A DNA stretch of 64,000 bases, taken from positions 232,475 to 296,474 of the forward strand of contig JAOPHQ010003139.1 of NCBI GenBank assembly GCA_030340625.1. Direction: 5' to 3'. Positions 49,514 to 62,953 of this stretch are shown one piece after another; the stretch's first letter is position 1, and each line of letters opens with the position of its first letter. This DNA is from Merluccius polli (Eukaryota; Chordata; Actinopteri; Gadiformes; Merlucciidae). The position numbers and the translations under genes were made by a program. A model generated the notes under the pieces. That model did no database searches and had not been told where the DNA came from. It saw only the letters and a program-made list of their open reading frames with translations.

Positions 49514-50027
49514 ACGGGCACTTGCAGCTACCACGGATAATTATTATTTTTTAAAGCATGGAAATGCTCTTTAGAAAAATATGATATTTGGCCAATTGGC
49601 CAACTACTCGGAGTGCTGGATGTCCAAGTCAATTAAAATGTTAGAAAATGTTCCCCCCATAGGCCTACAAGGAAAATGATGGAAGCAAAGAGAGTTTGCC
49701 TAAGAGAGAGGAATACTTTATGTATTTTTGGTTATTTCTAGGCATTTTCAGTTCAATAGTGCAACAAGGCTGCTTTGCAGTGCAGGGCTGCATGCGAGGC
49801 CGGAAGAGCCGAGAGAACCCTCTTTGGTTTTAAAAGCAAGCTTTCCATATAGTTAAATAGCCTACATACACTCTGTTGAAGCAGCTTGTCTAATTTATGT
49901 GTGCCAGAGTCATTCATCAATACAGACATCAAATGTTACGGCTATAGATTTAACAACTGCAGCTGGATCTTAAAGAAAAAAAAAAAGATGACTCCAATAG
50001 TTTCCTCACTCGCCCCCTCCCTGGTCG

Positions 50028-51430
50028 CCACGCCAACAAGATGGTCGACATGTGCATTGGAATTCTTATTCAACATCTTCTCCCCCGCTGCCTTTTTGAA
50101 AACATCAGCATCCCTGGCCCATCAACGTCCACTTCTAGTTCAAACGGGACCATCATTACTATTATAAACACGTAATCTATTGGTAATCTCTTTCACACGA
50201 TACTCCCCTTTCTCACTCTCTCTATCACTCTCTGGTTCCCGCTTACTTTGCCCAAACCTGAATCATGGTGTAATGGGCAACACAATCCAGCGGGAGAAGA
50301 AGGAGAGGAGATTACTAGAACCGTTTGTAGAATGTTAACGAATCATTATCTCAAACCAGCCTGATTTAGTAAGCATGAGGGGACACAGGAACGTTATACA
50401 TATATCCATGTTGAATGAGAAAAACCCTGTTCTAAATGGTTTCATTGTTAAAAGAGGCTCTTCTCTGGCTTCCAATGCCAAAAGATGCTAATTAATAAAC
50501 AACCTAAAATACCAGTAAGTCAAGCTCATGCAGACGTGATATTTCTTAATTGGTGTTCTGCAAAGATCCAGTTAAGTTGAAAATGAAATATCGGAACAGT
50601 TTGAAAGGAAGTAGAGAGGTTTTCATCTTCTCCAACTAATTTAGAGTACAGCAAGAAGTCACCAATATGAATATGTTTGAATACCTGTGCCATTATAATA
50701 GTATCATTATAGTAACATATGTTTAAATAGCTACATATACTCTCCATTTAAATCATGGCCACCATATTGGCAATTCCCCCAAAGAACACTTGGTTGCCAT
50801 GCTTTGCAAGCACCATCAACAGTAACAGCGTAGAGGCATGTGTGAAGGAAAATGCATTACAGACCTCTAACATCTCATCAGAAACATCCCCATTCCATAG
50901 CTTTCTGTGACCCAATGTCACACAGGGTTTAACTAAGGTCTTACGGCACATATTCTGCAATACAATAGCTGACAAGGGAGTAAATACTCACTTATTGTTG
51001 CTGCTTCTGAATTGAGAACCAGATCAGCGCCTATACAGAGTAGGCTCTTCTAGTGACTGACAGTTACTGTTGGACAGAGCGCCTTGACTATCAGATATTC
51101 ACACCATCTCTTGCCTTACTGGCAGGGCAGCATTGCTGATACTTTATCTATATAATATAAGCTTTGAGCGATTTTTATCTGTATAGCCATTTTGTGCAAT
51201 GGTACTCTTCTCTTTTATTAGATTTACTGTAGCATTGAAAACCGTCGACACTATTAAAAAACTGAAATATAACTACATAGGTATATATTTTCAAACTCCA
51301 ATGCTTGACATATTTGTTTAAGTCAATGAGACGCTTATTATTGTGGCTGGGCGAATAGAAAACTGAGCCTTTTAAACTAGGAAAGATATCTGCAGGAGAG
51401 TGTGAATCCTGCATTGCATTTATTCAGAGA
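50028..51430. other. Unassigned non-coding stretch
   Basis: No recognised gene. A minus-strand frame at 50748-50975 with an acceptor-like TTGCAG upstream was considered as an exon but matched no family I know. Confidence 0.4.
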
Positions 51431-51439
51431 GAGAAAAAA

Positions 51440-51870
51440 AGAGAGAGAGCCATGCCTCCAGTTATTCCTTGTGTCTCTCCTGTCTGTCTCCCCCTCTCGG
51501 TGTGTCTGTGTGGGGGACGGGCGTGGATATCCATTCACTGTCCCGGCTCCCTGATTGCTAGTCATCTCATTCACCTGTTCCAAGCCGCACACCTGCTATC
51601 CATCTTCTCATCAACGCTACAGCATATCTACCCCGGTTCTTCGCTCACTCAGTGCCAGATCGTTTTCTCAAATGCTGCGGTTAGACCCCGTCGCCGGCTC
51701 CTTGAATTATGCATTCAAGTTTTTCCTCTTGTGTGTTTTTCCTCCTTCGTTAACTTCGTCTCATAGGATGTGCCGTAGGATCGTCACCTGCCTGCCTGCC
51801 TGCCTGCCTGCCTGACCGCCTGCAATAAACCTTTTATTGTCAACATCCTTGGCGGTGTCTGCAGAGAGAG
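51440..51870 (+). other. Possible retroelement-derived segment
   Basis: A GC-richer block with CACCTG-type motifs, a CCTG pentanucleotide-like run (CTGCCTGCCTGC, 51788-51815) and CAATAAACCTTTTATTGTCAA near 51825 as a polyadenylation-like end. It resembles the non-coding LTR/UTR segments common in fish genomes, but no terminal repeats or target duplication could be delimited. Confidence 0.3.
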
Positions 51871-51887
51871 AGAGAGAGAGAGAGAGC
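51863..51887. repeat. GA microsatellite
   Basis: Short GA tract. Confidence 0.9.
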
Positions 51888-53590
51888 AGAAGAATCAAAC
51901 TCTAAATGGACTTTGTTCCGCTATCAATCAGTGCTCCTGCCAATCTTAACCCTAACCCTATATTATTTCAATCAGGGAGAGACCAGTATCAAAATGAACA
52001 AAACAATTTATACCATCCAATTATTATTCATGTGGACAATGGATCCATGGTCCCAAGTCTGCCAGGAGACGACATCCCCCCTGATGGTGTCTAGATGCTG
52101 CTGCTGCTGCTGCTGCTGGTGACTATGGTGGAATTCCTTGGCCCTGGAGGACGCCATCTCTTTCTCCATAGACAGGGGGATAGAGGAGGGCTGCAACCAA
52201 TCCCTGCCCACTCCCCTCTTCCCCACCTCCTACACCCCTGCCCCCACCACCCCCACCCTGTCCTGTCTCCACCCACGTTCACACCTTTCAACATTGCCGA
52301 GATGGGTGGAGACAAGACGGACAGTTTCCAGTCAGTCTCCTTCATCCCTCGTCAATCCAAAAATATCAAATCTACATCCCAATACACAACCCCTTTTTTC
52401 TGCTTCTTCTTTTTTGAGGCCAGCCAGGCGTTTTCAAGGGCAACTGTGGGTTGTTGCTTTTTTGTTGTTGTTGCATGCAGCTAAGCTTCACTTGCCAAAT
52501 AACAGATACGATAATTAGCGTGAGGTGTGCTCTGCTGTCTCTTCCAGACCCACCTGCCTTGTATACAACAGAGTTAACTAACCCAATCTGGGCAAGCATG
52601 AGGCCAGATTACGAGGAGGGGGTGACGCTGGTGTTATCAATGCTTTCAATTTCCGACCATATGGTGCCACAACATGATGCCAGCTCTTTTAAAGAACCCC
52701 CGGGAGTTCAGTTCAGTTTCATCTGAATATTTGTATCGAGTATGTGAGGATGTATATCGGCATCATTATAGAAAATGCTTCCGTTAGACAAATATAAAAC
52801 CCTGGATATATGCCTATACGATCTGTATGCAATGTTTATGTGCTATGATTGTGTCGTCTGTGGTTACATTACAAAGCGGAAACATGCATATGTCTTTATA
52901 TACCAGAGGCAGGATGTAATCAAATATATCTAATCTTGTTTTCTGGTGTGTTCTGAAGTGGTCTGCTCAGGCAGAGTAATTATGCAGATTCACCTCGGCA
53001 GAAACATTTAAACTAGCTCAAGTGAGAAACGCTGATTAATTGGGTCATAAACTTTATATACTGAGTTATTTCACCTCATTCAGGAGGTGACCAATTACTG
53101 CTTTTGGGGGTCTTGCCTCGAGAACACAATATAACTAGGGATTCTATGGGAGAATTGGGCTCTTGTGGTGTGTGAGTGGTTGAAGTCCCCACTCACAAGA
53201 ATCACTTCTGAACACTACTATTTTCACATCAACAGCAGTGGCAGACAGGCATCACAGGATGCTATGGTGTTAAATCCAGTGGGCCCTTTTTCACGCCTTC
53301 TAGAGTAACCTTGAGAGCCTGATGTATACTAATGAATGAGGACTCTCAGATTGAGAAGACAGACTCAAGGGCAGGTCGAGGGTTGGGTAGCCTCAGCCTC
53401 TTCCGTTCATTCGCACTACGTCACCATGTGACTCGTCCTGAATGTAGAGCAAGTTAAGTGTCTTGAATACATTCAAGACACGATTCTCATTGGCTGTTAG
53501 CATTGTCACTCACAGTCACAAATATGTAGACGTAGCTCCGAGTGAATTAGGTTTATTCTTATATTTACGTCCATGGGTTTATTCAGTCCA

Positions 53591-53593
<3 letters not shown>
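51888..53593. other. Unassigned stretch with a CTG repeat
   Basis: Contains a short CTG repeat (52096-52118). Overlapping frames of 75-129 codons on both strands at 52091-52600 are low-complexity and show no domain. Confidence 0.4.

Positions 53594-53643
<50 letters not shown>
53594..53643. repeat. TA microsatellite
   Basis: Uninterrupted TA tract. Confidence 0.95.
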
Positions 53644-53646
<3 letters not shown>

Positions 53647-53901
53647 GTAGACCACTGAGCAATTGTAAATCACAATTTAAATCACGTTGTTTGTGAATAC
53701 TGTTCGCGGTGTATGGTCTGTGATTGGTTGTGCTTTCATGTCAATCAAGACCTCTTCCTGACCAGTAGGCGGTTCTTGACACAGTTAACCAACGCTGTGT
53801 CTCAGACTGAAAAGGCTGGCTGCGAGATGAGGGGTTGGGAGGTGGGCACGCACAACACCGCCATAGGTAAGATCAGCAGCAAAGGTTCAGCATGGAGTCA
53901 T

Positions 53902-53942
53902 ACAACAACAACAGCAACAACAACAACAACAACAACAACAAC
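53902..53942. repeat. CAA trinucleotide repeat
   Basis: CAA/ACA repeat with one CAG interruption. Confidence 0.95.
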
Positions 53943-54239
53943 ATGTCACAACCCCCACATAACTTCATGTTATGACTCATGTGAAATAGAAACCAGCCAG
54001 CTGGTCTTCACAAAAAACAACATACAGTTGCAGCAGCTGTTGTTAGAAGTCAATACAATTAGGAATGCACATAACATAATAAATGCAGAAAGAGGAATTC
54101 CATCCCATTCTAATTTAAGGGCACTTACATTTAGCAAATATCCATTATCTGTGTGGTCAATATAATAGACTAGCATTTGTAACCCACTCGTCTAGCCACT
54201 AGCTCGGGTCAGAGCGCTTTAGCAGTAAACCCTCACATT

Positions 54240-54465
54240 CATCCATGCACACGTGTATTAGCATGCTGACAGGCGCCGTCAACCATGCACTCCCACCATC
54301 AGCAATTTGTGAGCAGGAAGGGGTTCGCTGTCTTGCTCAAGGACACTTACACTTTTTTTTTTTCGTTGCCAGGAGGAGGAAAGGGGAGGATCAACGTCTG
54401 GCAACCCTCGAGTGGCCAGATGACCTGCTGTAACTTGTGAGCTATGGCCACCCCAAATAGCTCTT
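54240..54465. mobile_element. Degenerate retroelement fragment
   Basis: Contains CATTCATCCATGCACACGTG, TCTTGCTCAAGGACACTT, GGATCAACGTCTGGCAACCCT and GAGCTATGGCCACCCC in that order, the sequence pattern of a common fish L2/Maui-like 3' fragment as I remember it. An internal poly-T of 11 bases interrupts it. No boundaries with target duplications were seen. Confidence 0.5.
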
Positions 54466-57282
54466 CATGGGGACCCAGGGCCTCCGGTCACGGCAGAACT
54501 AATGACATTACATTTTTTTCTTTTGCTGATTTCATAACGAGCTGAACAGACACATATGCTGTTGCTGTCTTCCTTGACCAAACAAGCTTTGTGCGTGTTT
54601 GTTAACACGCCGAGACAGCATTCGCTGTAGGCCTAAAGGAGCAGCAAACTGTTCAGCATTCTGTGGGGGTGACAATGGGAAAACCAAACCAGATTTGGGT
54701 CAACATGCTGAACTCCTCCCACCTGTATGTCGGTGGATTACTAATTTCCTCTCAGACAGGATGTAGCATCTGCACACAACAGACTCCTGGCAGCAGAGTG
54801 CCTTGTGATGCATGCCCTACTACACTACAACCATGCTTCTGCTTCCTGTATCCTGAATAAAGCTGCACCTGCAGTCACCAATCAGTCAAACTCAATCAAG
54901 GTGGACTATTCACAGGCCTGAGCTCCATCGAAGAATGACTTTGTCTACTGGTCGGAGGCTGATCACCTGCTTGCTGCTCGGTGCATTTAAAACACTGTGA
55001 GAGACAGTGCCCTCAAGCAAGGGCTTAGGTAGCATTATCAAGGTGGGGGGCCTATATTGGATGGGTTTTGGGGTTGTCCCCCAGAATTTGCTTCAAAATG
55101 TAACATCATTTTCTTACATTTACACACCCTTTCAGGTATGTCTTAGCTATTCCAGCAGGCCATGTAAGACAACAGAATGACAAGTAAACATTACCATTAC
55201 CATTATGACCCAATATTAATTTATGATACCTCCAACACATTTTGACGGCATGTCATCAAAAGCTGTTCTGAGCATATTTTCACAATTTCTTTTTTTTTTG
55301 TAATGGGAGACAACCTCCCCCGCCCCCTCGCCTCCATCCCTATGCCCATGCCCTCAAGTCTGTAGGGGTGGTTGTACATCTTAACATTTTTCTTCCTTCG
55401 ATAGCCGCTTTTTAATTTTTTTCGTTTTTGTTGTTTTTTCATCTTGTTTTACAGCTGAAACTACATCTTATCAATCACCCTTAACATGGTATGCTAGTCA
55501 CTAGCACTGCTGGCCTGGACCGAGCTGGTCATCGATCCACTATCCAGGTCAGGTACGTATATATATCCCCTGGACCAGAACGTATTACAATAGAAAATGG
55601 AGACTGTGAAATAAATAATTAATATTCATAAAAAAAAATCATAATTGTATATTATAAATTAATTTAGCTTTCTTTGAGGTTGCTAATTATGCAAATAAAA
55701 ACATACTACACTGATTTGTGTATGATAATCACACTATAATAAGATAATTAAATAGTGTGCCGGGGTCTGGCAATAATAACTAATACACAATGGCAGACAG
55801 ATTGATATCTGTCTTTCTCGACTCCATCTGGTGCTAGAATGCTTACCACTGATGTACTAACATTACTTTATTTGAATTCCCAACACACAAAGTGTCTCAA
55901 ATAAATAAAGAAGGTGACCCTGAATTTAGTTTGGTTGTAACTTTTCCTGCAGTAAAACTAGGAAGGTGTGACATTGCTCTGCCTGCACACATATCAATTG
56001 GTGTATCATTGTCCCACTCCTCTTCTCTTTGTTGCACATTGCTAACCAAATCCCTTCTGCGCAACACATCGCATGTGTTCCACACACATTATGCATATAC
56101 AGGTTCATAAACAACATAAGCAAGATCATTCATTCATATCCAAATTGAATCACAACAGAGTGCAAAACCCCTTTAGGAAATCGTGTCTTTCTTACGAGAA
56201 GAGACACAGAGACACACAGACCGGAACTGTTCTGCAGTGTGCAAAAGGAAGATCTATGCAAGCAGACTGTGTGCTCTCACACAGGGAGCAGATGTGGATT
56301 GTGTTAAATTAGGAGCACACTGGACCATGAACACTTCCATGGCGAGACTCTGCGAGATGCTAATGTGAACAATTAGGACCTGGCTGACTTTAAATCAAGT
56401 CTTTCCTCAGGTGCCCCACTTGATCTTTATTTTACAAGTCCTCTCAACTTTTGCTCAAGGAAATGAATGTTGAAACTTTATCATCAAATTATTTATGTAT
56501 TTTTTTCATATTTAAGTTGAAGAGAAACAGAAAAAATGTGACAAATGTATACACGAACAATAAGCTGCATATTCTAATCTTTATAAGAACAGACAACCAT
56601 CTAATCATTTCCTACTTAAGTACTGATTACTTGTTTTGTAATTCCTGATTTGTTTAATAATTACTGATCCTTAAGTGATTTTATACCTACATTTGGGGTT
56701 CCCGATATGATCTGTTCATATGTGATTTATCTGAGCTGGAAGAGAGATACAGGAGGGTAAAAAGCTTATACATATCAATTGAGTTATGGAGTGTATGATT
56801 TATTTGGAAGGGATCTGTGATTGACAGGGTGCACCCTGTCCCTGGAAGTTAATGGAAATACCTGTTTAAGGTCAGGGCCTCAATTATAAAATGCAGATTG
56901 GCCAAAAATGGTTCAAATGCATTAATAGTAAACTGTCATTAACTCCTTAAATGTGAATCTTACATCAAATATGAATCTAGATTGTTTTGAAAAGAATAAG
57001 AAATAATTAAAAATGAATATGACAAGTATGTATTGGTATTTATTCTGCAAATGTTAGAAAATGAAAATTCCTATACACACATTACATAAATAATACACAC
57101 TATACATAAATAATACACACTGTACATAAATAATACACACTGTACATAAAAAAGCAGCAAGACATTGCAGTTACCATTGCTGCTATACCCAGTTGTGCAT
57201 GTTGATTGAATGGCAAGCAACAACAGAAACAACAACAAACATGGATTATGAATTCATAATGTTAAAAGGGGAGAAAGAATGA
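54466..57282. other. Unassigned non-coding stretch
   Basis: AT-rich, short open frames only. A short four-unit tandem (CATAAATAATACACACT type, about 17 bp) lies near 57085-57147. Confidence 0.45.
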
Positions 57283-57310
57283 GGGGGGGGGGGGGGGGGG
57301 GGGGGGGGGG
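57283..57310. repeat. G28 homopolymer
   Basis: Twenty-eight consecutive G residues. Confidence 0.95.
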
Positions 57311-57481
57311 AGTATTCACCTTGAACGTAATAACGCAAGGTGCAACACATTTTTCCAGGATTTTTTTTGAGGAAATGGAGTTGACACATGAGGGTGTTGC
57401 CGTGTCATGTGTTGCCGTCAGGTTTTGTGCTGTTGATTTACAGACATCTTGGTTGTTCTGTTTTTGTCTTTTACTTGATCG

Positions 57482-57957
57482 TTTTTTTATAAAGTAAGGT
57501 CAAAGTATCTTCCCAACCCCATGCCATTATATACTTGAATCTTTACCAGAGATCTCTGATAACAGAATCTCATGATACAAATTGAACACTGACAAGTTAT
57601 AATTTATGAATTTCAAATATTTACACACGACCACGGTCCTTGCGTTAAACAGATTGTGGATGACATCAAATTAAACATGACATAGGCCTATGCCACTGAT
57701 AATGTATCATAGACCTAAAATAAAACCATTATATTCAAATGCTGTACCTAATGCTAGGATAAATAGGATGAATAGGCAGAAAACATTTGGGGAGTATTTT
57801 CCCCTAGAGTAGACTATAGTGCATACACACTTGTCTTAGGGAAATTTTAATGTGCATAGCTTTACTTATGTATAGTAAATAAATGTAATTTTTATAAAGT
57901 AGGTCAAAGTAGCTCCTCAATCCCATGCTATTGCAAGCTTTAATCCTTTACCAGACC
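57482..57957. repeat. Diverged tandem repeat, about 400-bp period
   Basis: Bases 57482-57551 and 57890-57957 share TTTTTATAAAGTA(A)GGTCAAAGTA, CCCATGC.ATT and CTTTACCAGA. They are an old local duplication in non-coding DNA. Confidence 0.75.
57612..57845. repeat. Diverged direct repeat, left copy
   Basis: Matches 60200-60405 with shared blocks AATATTTACACAC, GATGACATCAAAT/GATGACTTCAAAT, GCAGAAAACATTTGGG, TTTTCCCCT and ACACTTGTCTTA in the same order. Roughly two thirds identical by eye. Confidence 0.75.
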
Positions 57958-59905
57958 CTTTAGACCGATATACTTTATAAAAATTATGGAAAACATCCCC
58001 TTGAAAATCTGAATTAAAATGGCAGAAGGTGTGGCTGGAAATACATCATATGGACATATCCATGTAGGAGTCAAGGGCAAATGGTGAGATGTTTTCCATT
58101 ATTCCTCTTCCCCTCGGAAAAACCAGCACTACAACAAGATGTGACAGTGTGAACTCATGTGGTCATAGCCTGTGGTATGTTGTAAGTTGTTTAAAAAATA
58201 ACTGCATGTAACAGCATTCAATGACACCTGTGTCTGCCTGAGGTGGGGCTAAAAGTTTATATCAATCTTTGGAGATATGTGTTTCATTTACAATTCCTCT
58301 CTCAATTCCATCAATAGAGAATATGACAGAAACGGTCACTCAAGGTGCCAAGAGAATAAATGATTCATTTGTGTGCATCAGGCAGAGGCTTTGGTTGTGG
58401 GTTTTCATTGGACTGAACTGTAATCCCCCTGTATCTTGGGGGCTTATCTCTTGAGGCTATCCATCTATTGAATGACTTACAGCTCCTATAGCTCTGATCA
58501 AACCTCTGATTCCCCATTAAGCCGCTCCTGGTTTGCTCTTCACTTTGACCATAGCTGCGGGCACAGTGATGCATACATTGCCAAGAAGCTGTTCTACAAA
58601 TGCACTCATTTTATTCATCCCATCAAACAGGGAAAGTAGCTGTTCGCAGTTTTGGGTTTAACAATAAAGAAGCTCTTGCAAATGTTACACTCCCCAGGGT
58701 CAGAGAGATGGTGACTCAAGTCTTAAAATGTTAAATAGAACATAGAAAAAACACAAAACACATTCTTTGAATTGGTTGAAGTATTTTGTATTTGTATTTG
58801 ACATTAGTACAATAGAGGTTTAAGAAAAAGCGAAAATATTCAAAGTATATGTATTTTTTAAAGTCAGCATTTCTTATGATTGTTTGTTTATTTTTTAGAT
58901 TTTACTTGAACACATCTAGATCCATTTTTATTTTTCCATCATATTTTTTAAGCCTGTGTGACATCTGTTAACAGAGGTTGACATTAACAGAGAACCTGTA
59001 ACAAGCCCTCAAATTCACAGAAAAATATACTTTGAAAGACCTGGGGGCATTGGAAAGAGGGACCATTCTTCTAAGTAATCAGGATTACAATAGATTGACC
59101 ATGACAAAACTGAGACACACACACACAAGTAGCTTTCTATCACTGGATCTCAATTGTGTAGCCTAATGAAAAGAGAATATTTGTAAAGAGAACAATGGTA
59201 TATTAAAGTATTGTTGTACGACACTGGAGCCAACAATATTTATATTTTCAATGGCTGAATGATATTTTAGACTTCAATAAATAATGCAGTATTCCCTTAA
59301 CAGTAGATATTTCTTACAGAGATTGCTGTTCTTAAAATTCCTTACAGTAATATTTGTGTATTAAGGAGAATTTGACTGTAAAACATTGCAAGGTGATGCA
59401 CTTGACCCGTGTGTACATGTTTTTCTTGATTGACTCCTCGTCTTCCCCCCACATCTAGTGAATCATGGAACATAGGTTGGAATAGTCTGATTATTTCCTC
59501 CCAGGCACTCTTCAAAGGAGTGTGAAAAGCACATGCTGAGGTCACTTGGGAATATAGAGCACATTTATGACTGGGGCGGGTGCTGAGGGGAATAATCAAT
59601 AGGTTCATGTTTTTCCTTCCACCATTTTATTTACATTCACAATCAATGTTGATGTGGTGTGCCTGCAGAGAAGCACTGGGATACCAAAGCCTAGTGTAGT
59701 TTCTTTTGAGCATGTTGTGTTGAACTACCTTTGCCAGTATCTGCAACAGGAAACCTGTGCTCTGTGGAAACACAAGCTCTGGAAACTGGAAACAGAAGGG
59801 CTTTCACAGTTACAAAGTGTTTTAGGAACTGTTTTAATGAAACAGGATGGCATTTTTTTGATATGGTATATATTCTATAGTGACATAATACCATATATTT
59901 TTATA

Positions 59906-59910
<5 letters not shown>
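57958..59910. other. Unassigned non-coding stretch
   Basis: AT-rich, no recognised genes; open frames at 58269-58454 and 59654-59998 lack domains. Confidence 0.4.

Positions 59911-59960
<50 letters not shown>
59911..59960. repeat. TA microsatellite
   Basis: Uninterrupted TA tract. Confidence 0.95.
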
Positions 59961-59962
<2 letters not shown>

Positions 59963-60199
59963 CCAGACTACCAACATATTTGTAGCAGGCTTCATTAGTA
60001 AAAGGATAAGGTTATTATCCAGGCAAGGTCTGAGTGAGAGGTGTAGAGCAGAGCATGCCAGAGTGAAAGGGCACGCCATGAGGGACAGTCTCCAGACCTT
60101 ACAATGGCTCGCAATAGGGAAATTAATCGCAAAACAGCAGCGATTTCTTTTCATGATGCTAGTTGAGAACTGAAGCCAAGTTGCTGTATAATTGATTAA

Positions 60200-60405
60200 T
60201 TTAAAATATTTACACACATGTGACCAGGGTTCTTGCTTCAAACCGATTTTGGATGACTTCAAATGAACACGACATATGCTGCGGTTGTCACCGCTAGTTT
60301 ATCACAGACGAACAAATGCAGAGCATAATACGAGGATACATGGGATTGCAGAAAACATTTGGGAAGCCATTTCCCCTGGACAATAGCACACACACACTTG
60401 TCTTA
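60200..60405. repeat. Diverged direct repeat, right copy
   Basis: Partner of 57612-57845, about 2.6 kb away, same orientation. Confidence 0.75.
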
Positions 60406-62953
60406 TCACTTATGCTTTCTGTACACCATACAGTGCTCTGGTCCCTGGTGCAAGCACGCACGCATGTACACATACCTGTATGCACGCAGGCACACAGGCA
60501 CAGGTGCACGCCTGCACACACACACAAGCACACTCCTTTTTCTTTGTGGCATTCATCAAGCCATGCTCTTTCGCAGTCTCCTTTCCTTTGCCAGTGCTCA
60601 CTGTCAAGTTGCCATGACAATGCCGTGCACAAAGCGTTTTAAATATGCATTGCATTGACATCAAAATTGGGTTCAAAGAGCGATTGTGGCTTGAGAGCCG
60701 TGACAGGAAAAGCAGGGATTGGATGGTGCTGCCTTTGTGAGTCACTAAGAGCCACCCTGAGCTCCAGACAAAGACAGAAGGACAACAACAAGCAGCCACT
60801 ACTGCTCCAGTGCACTCATTGTCATGCTAGGATAGGATGGCACTCAGGGTCTTGGTTTTTTTATGAGAGGTTTGCATTTTTGTACTTTTGATTAGAGGGC
60901 ACATTGTGAAGATGTCTCATATTATGAGCAGGAAGCGCCTGTCGCTGGGCATAATAAGAGGCTATATGTCATGGACATGGCTGATGGAAGGTTAACTCAT
61001 CTCATCTCTAAAGCCATTCAGCCCTTTGTGTTTGACATTTAATAACACTAGACTTAAATTAAAAGCCCATTAATTCCACTTAATCTGCCTGTTCTCTCTC
61101 TCTCTCCCTGTCTCCCTCTGAGGAATTAAAACAGAGTTTGCGAGGGCATATCTAACCATAGGAGCATGGACTCTTTGCTGAACTAAACTTTTATGGTGCC
61201 ATACAGCAATTTTGGAAATTAAACAGAGATTAATTGGCTTTGTCAAATAATATCAACTTTGTGAAATATCAGCAGGGATCGAATTCAAAAGGACGATTTA
61301 AGTCACACTTAACTTTCTCCCCTCCCACATTCAAACGTGAACATACTTGACTAAGGGCCATGTACAATATTTATAAAGGTTTCCATTATCTTTGAAAAAA
61401 CTTTCTTTATCGCTTTTCTTGCTCATATTAAACCAGAGTTATGCAACTTAGTATAAAAGAGCTGGTGTAGATGTCGGTGTTAAACTGCACACTAGAATAT
61501 CAGAAGAACAAGGCTTTGTGCTGTTCTGAGAGGGCACTGTGCTGACAGGCAGGCTGGAAAACAAAAGAGGAACATTGTTAGGGAACTACCAATGAAAGAA
61601 ATACATTTAGTGAAGATTTCATAGATTACATTACATGAAATAAAAGGAATATACTAAACAAATACTAAATAAAATAGTAAGGAATAATTAATACTAAAAA
61701 AAATAGAGAGATTTATTTAACAAAAAATGTCCACGATATGCTTGATCACAAAAAAGTTAACAAACATAAAGTGCTACCAAGAAAAAAGTTGACTTTACCA
61801 CTTCACTTTACAGATGGGAAAATAAGTGGTAATTACACGGTGACAGAATGCAGATACCTAGTAATTGAAACTGACATTTCCCAGTGGTTCTTACAAATTG
61901 GTAAAAAAAAGAGTGACACAATAGCAAGCGAGATGTAATCCCACAATGGGGAAATAAATCAGCTTCATATCATATTCATGTTATGTTGAAACGTTGTGTG
62001 CCAAGACTTACACTAGTCCAGCCTAGTGTAGTTAGCCTATGTCTACTCAAGGCCAAAGCCCAGTTCAACTACTTGGTAATAAATGTCATAAATCCTAGAT
62101 ATACAATGATGAAGAGACATGTGAAGAGACATTCAACGGCAATATGACAATTCTACATCTGTTGGCTTTCTAGCTGTCTTTCTTTCTAGGATGAGAACAC
62201 TTCTAAACGGTGCAGCGTCCATTCCTAGAAATTGTAAGAATGTGTTGACATTGTTATATACAATGACAATATGCCTCTGAGCCTACTGCTACACTATGAG
62301 ACTTTCAGAAAGACAGAACCATAACTCACATTTGATTCATACACTTGTTCAATCATCTTTAGAAGCTTAAATGATGATGGAATTTTTCTCAATGTCTTTG
62401 AAATATACAAGAAACCCCCCTCCAACAAGGGACACGGCATGGTAAGACCTTCATTCCCAGATGCATGTGCAGGCTTATGTCAAGAAAGTGCTTCATAGGG
62501 TTTCATCCTCCAGAACTGTGATCGATCACCCAGTGTGAAGACGACCACCACCAGGTCCCTGTAAGAAGGTACCTTCATGTAGGTCTTCCTCATACATGGG
62601 TTTACTTATAGGGCTGTTTCCTATTAGCCTGAATGCCGTGAAGCACCATACAAATCCACATGCTCTTGATGTGTCTCCTTTCATCTTATCTATTGCTTTG
62701 TATCCAACCTGGGGCTGTCTGGGTTCACCTTCACTGCTCAAAGCAGCCATTAATTGATTTCCAGTTTTCACCTAAATCTAGCAAGCCGGGCTAGATGTGT
62801 CTCCTTCTGCCTCCTGTCCATTGGTCACTTTGTAAGTGGTGGACTGGCATAGACGACAGGCCTCTTTTTTTGAGGTGTTGTCTGAAATCATTTATGGCAG
62901 TAGATTAAGTAAGCCATTGGGTTTTGAATATTTCCTTTTTTTAGACCCTAGCA
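60406..62953. other. Unassigned non-coding stretch
   Basis: No gene recognised. Bases about 60900-61280 are compositionally balanced, repeat-poor and look like candidate conserved non-coding DNA, but conservation cannot be judged from one sequence. Confidence 0.4.

Noticed and set aside
50748..50975. Minus-strand exon with a TTGCAG acceptor-like site
   Set aside because: No protein family recognised and no partner exons; chance open frame is more likely.
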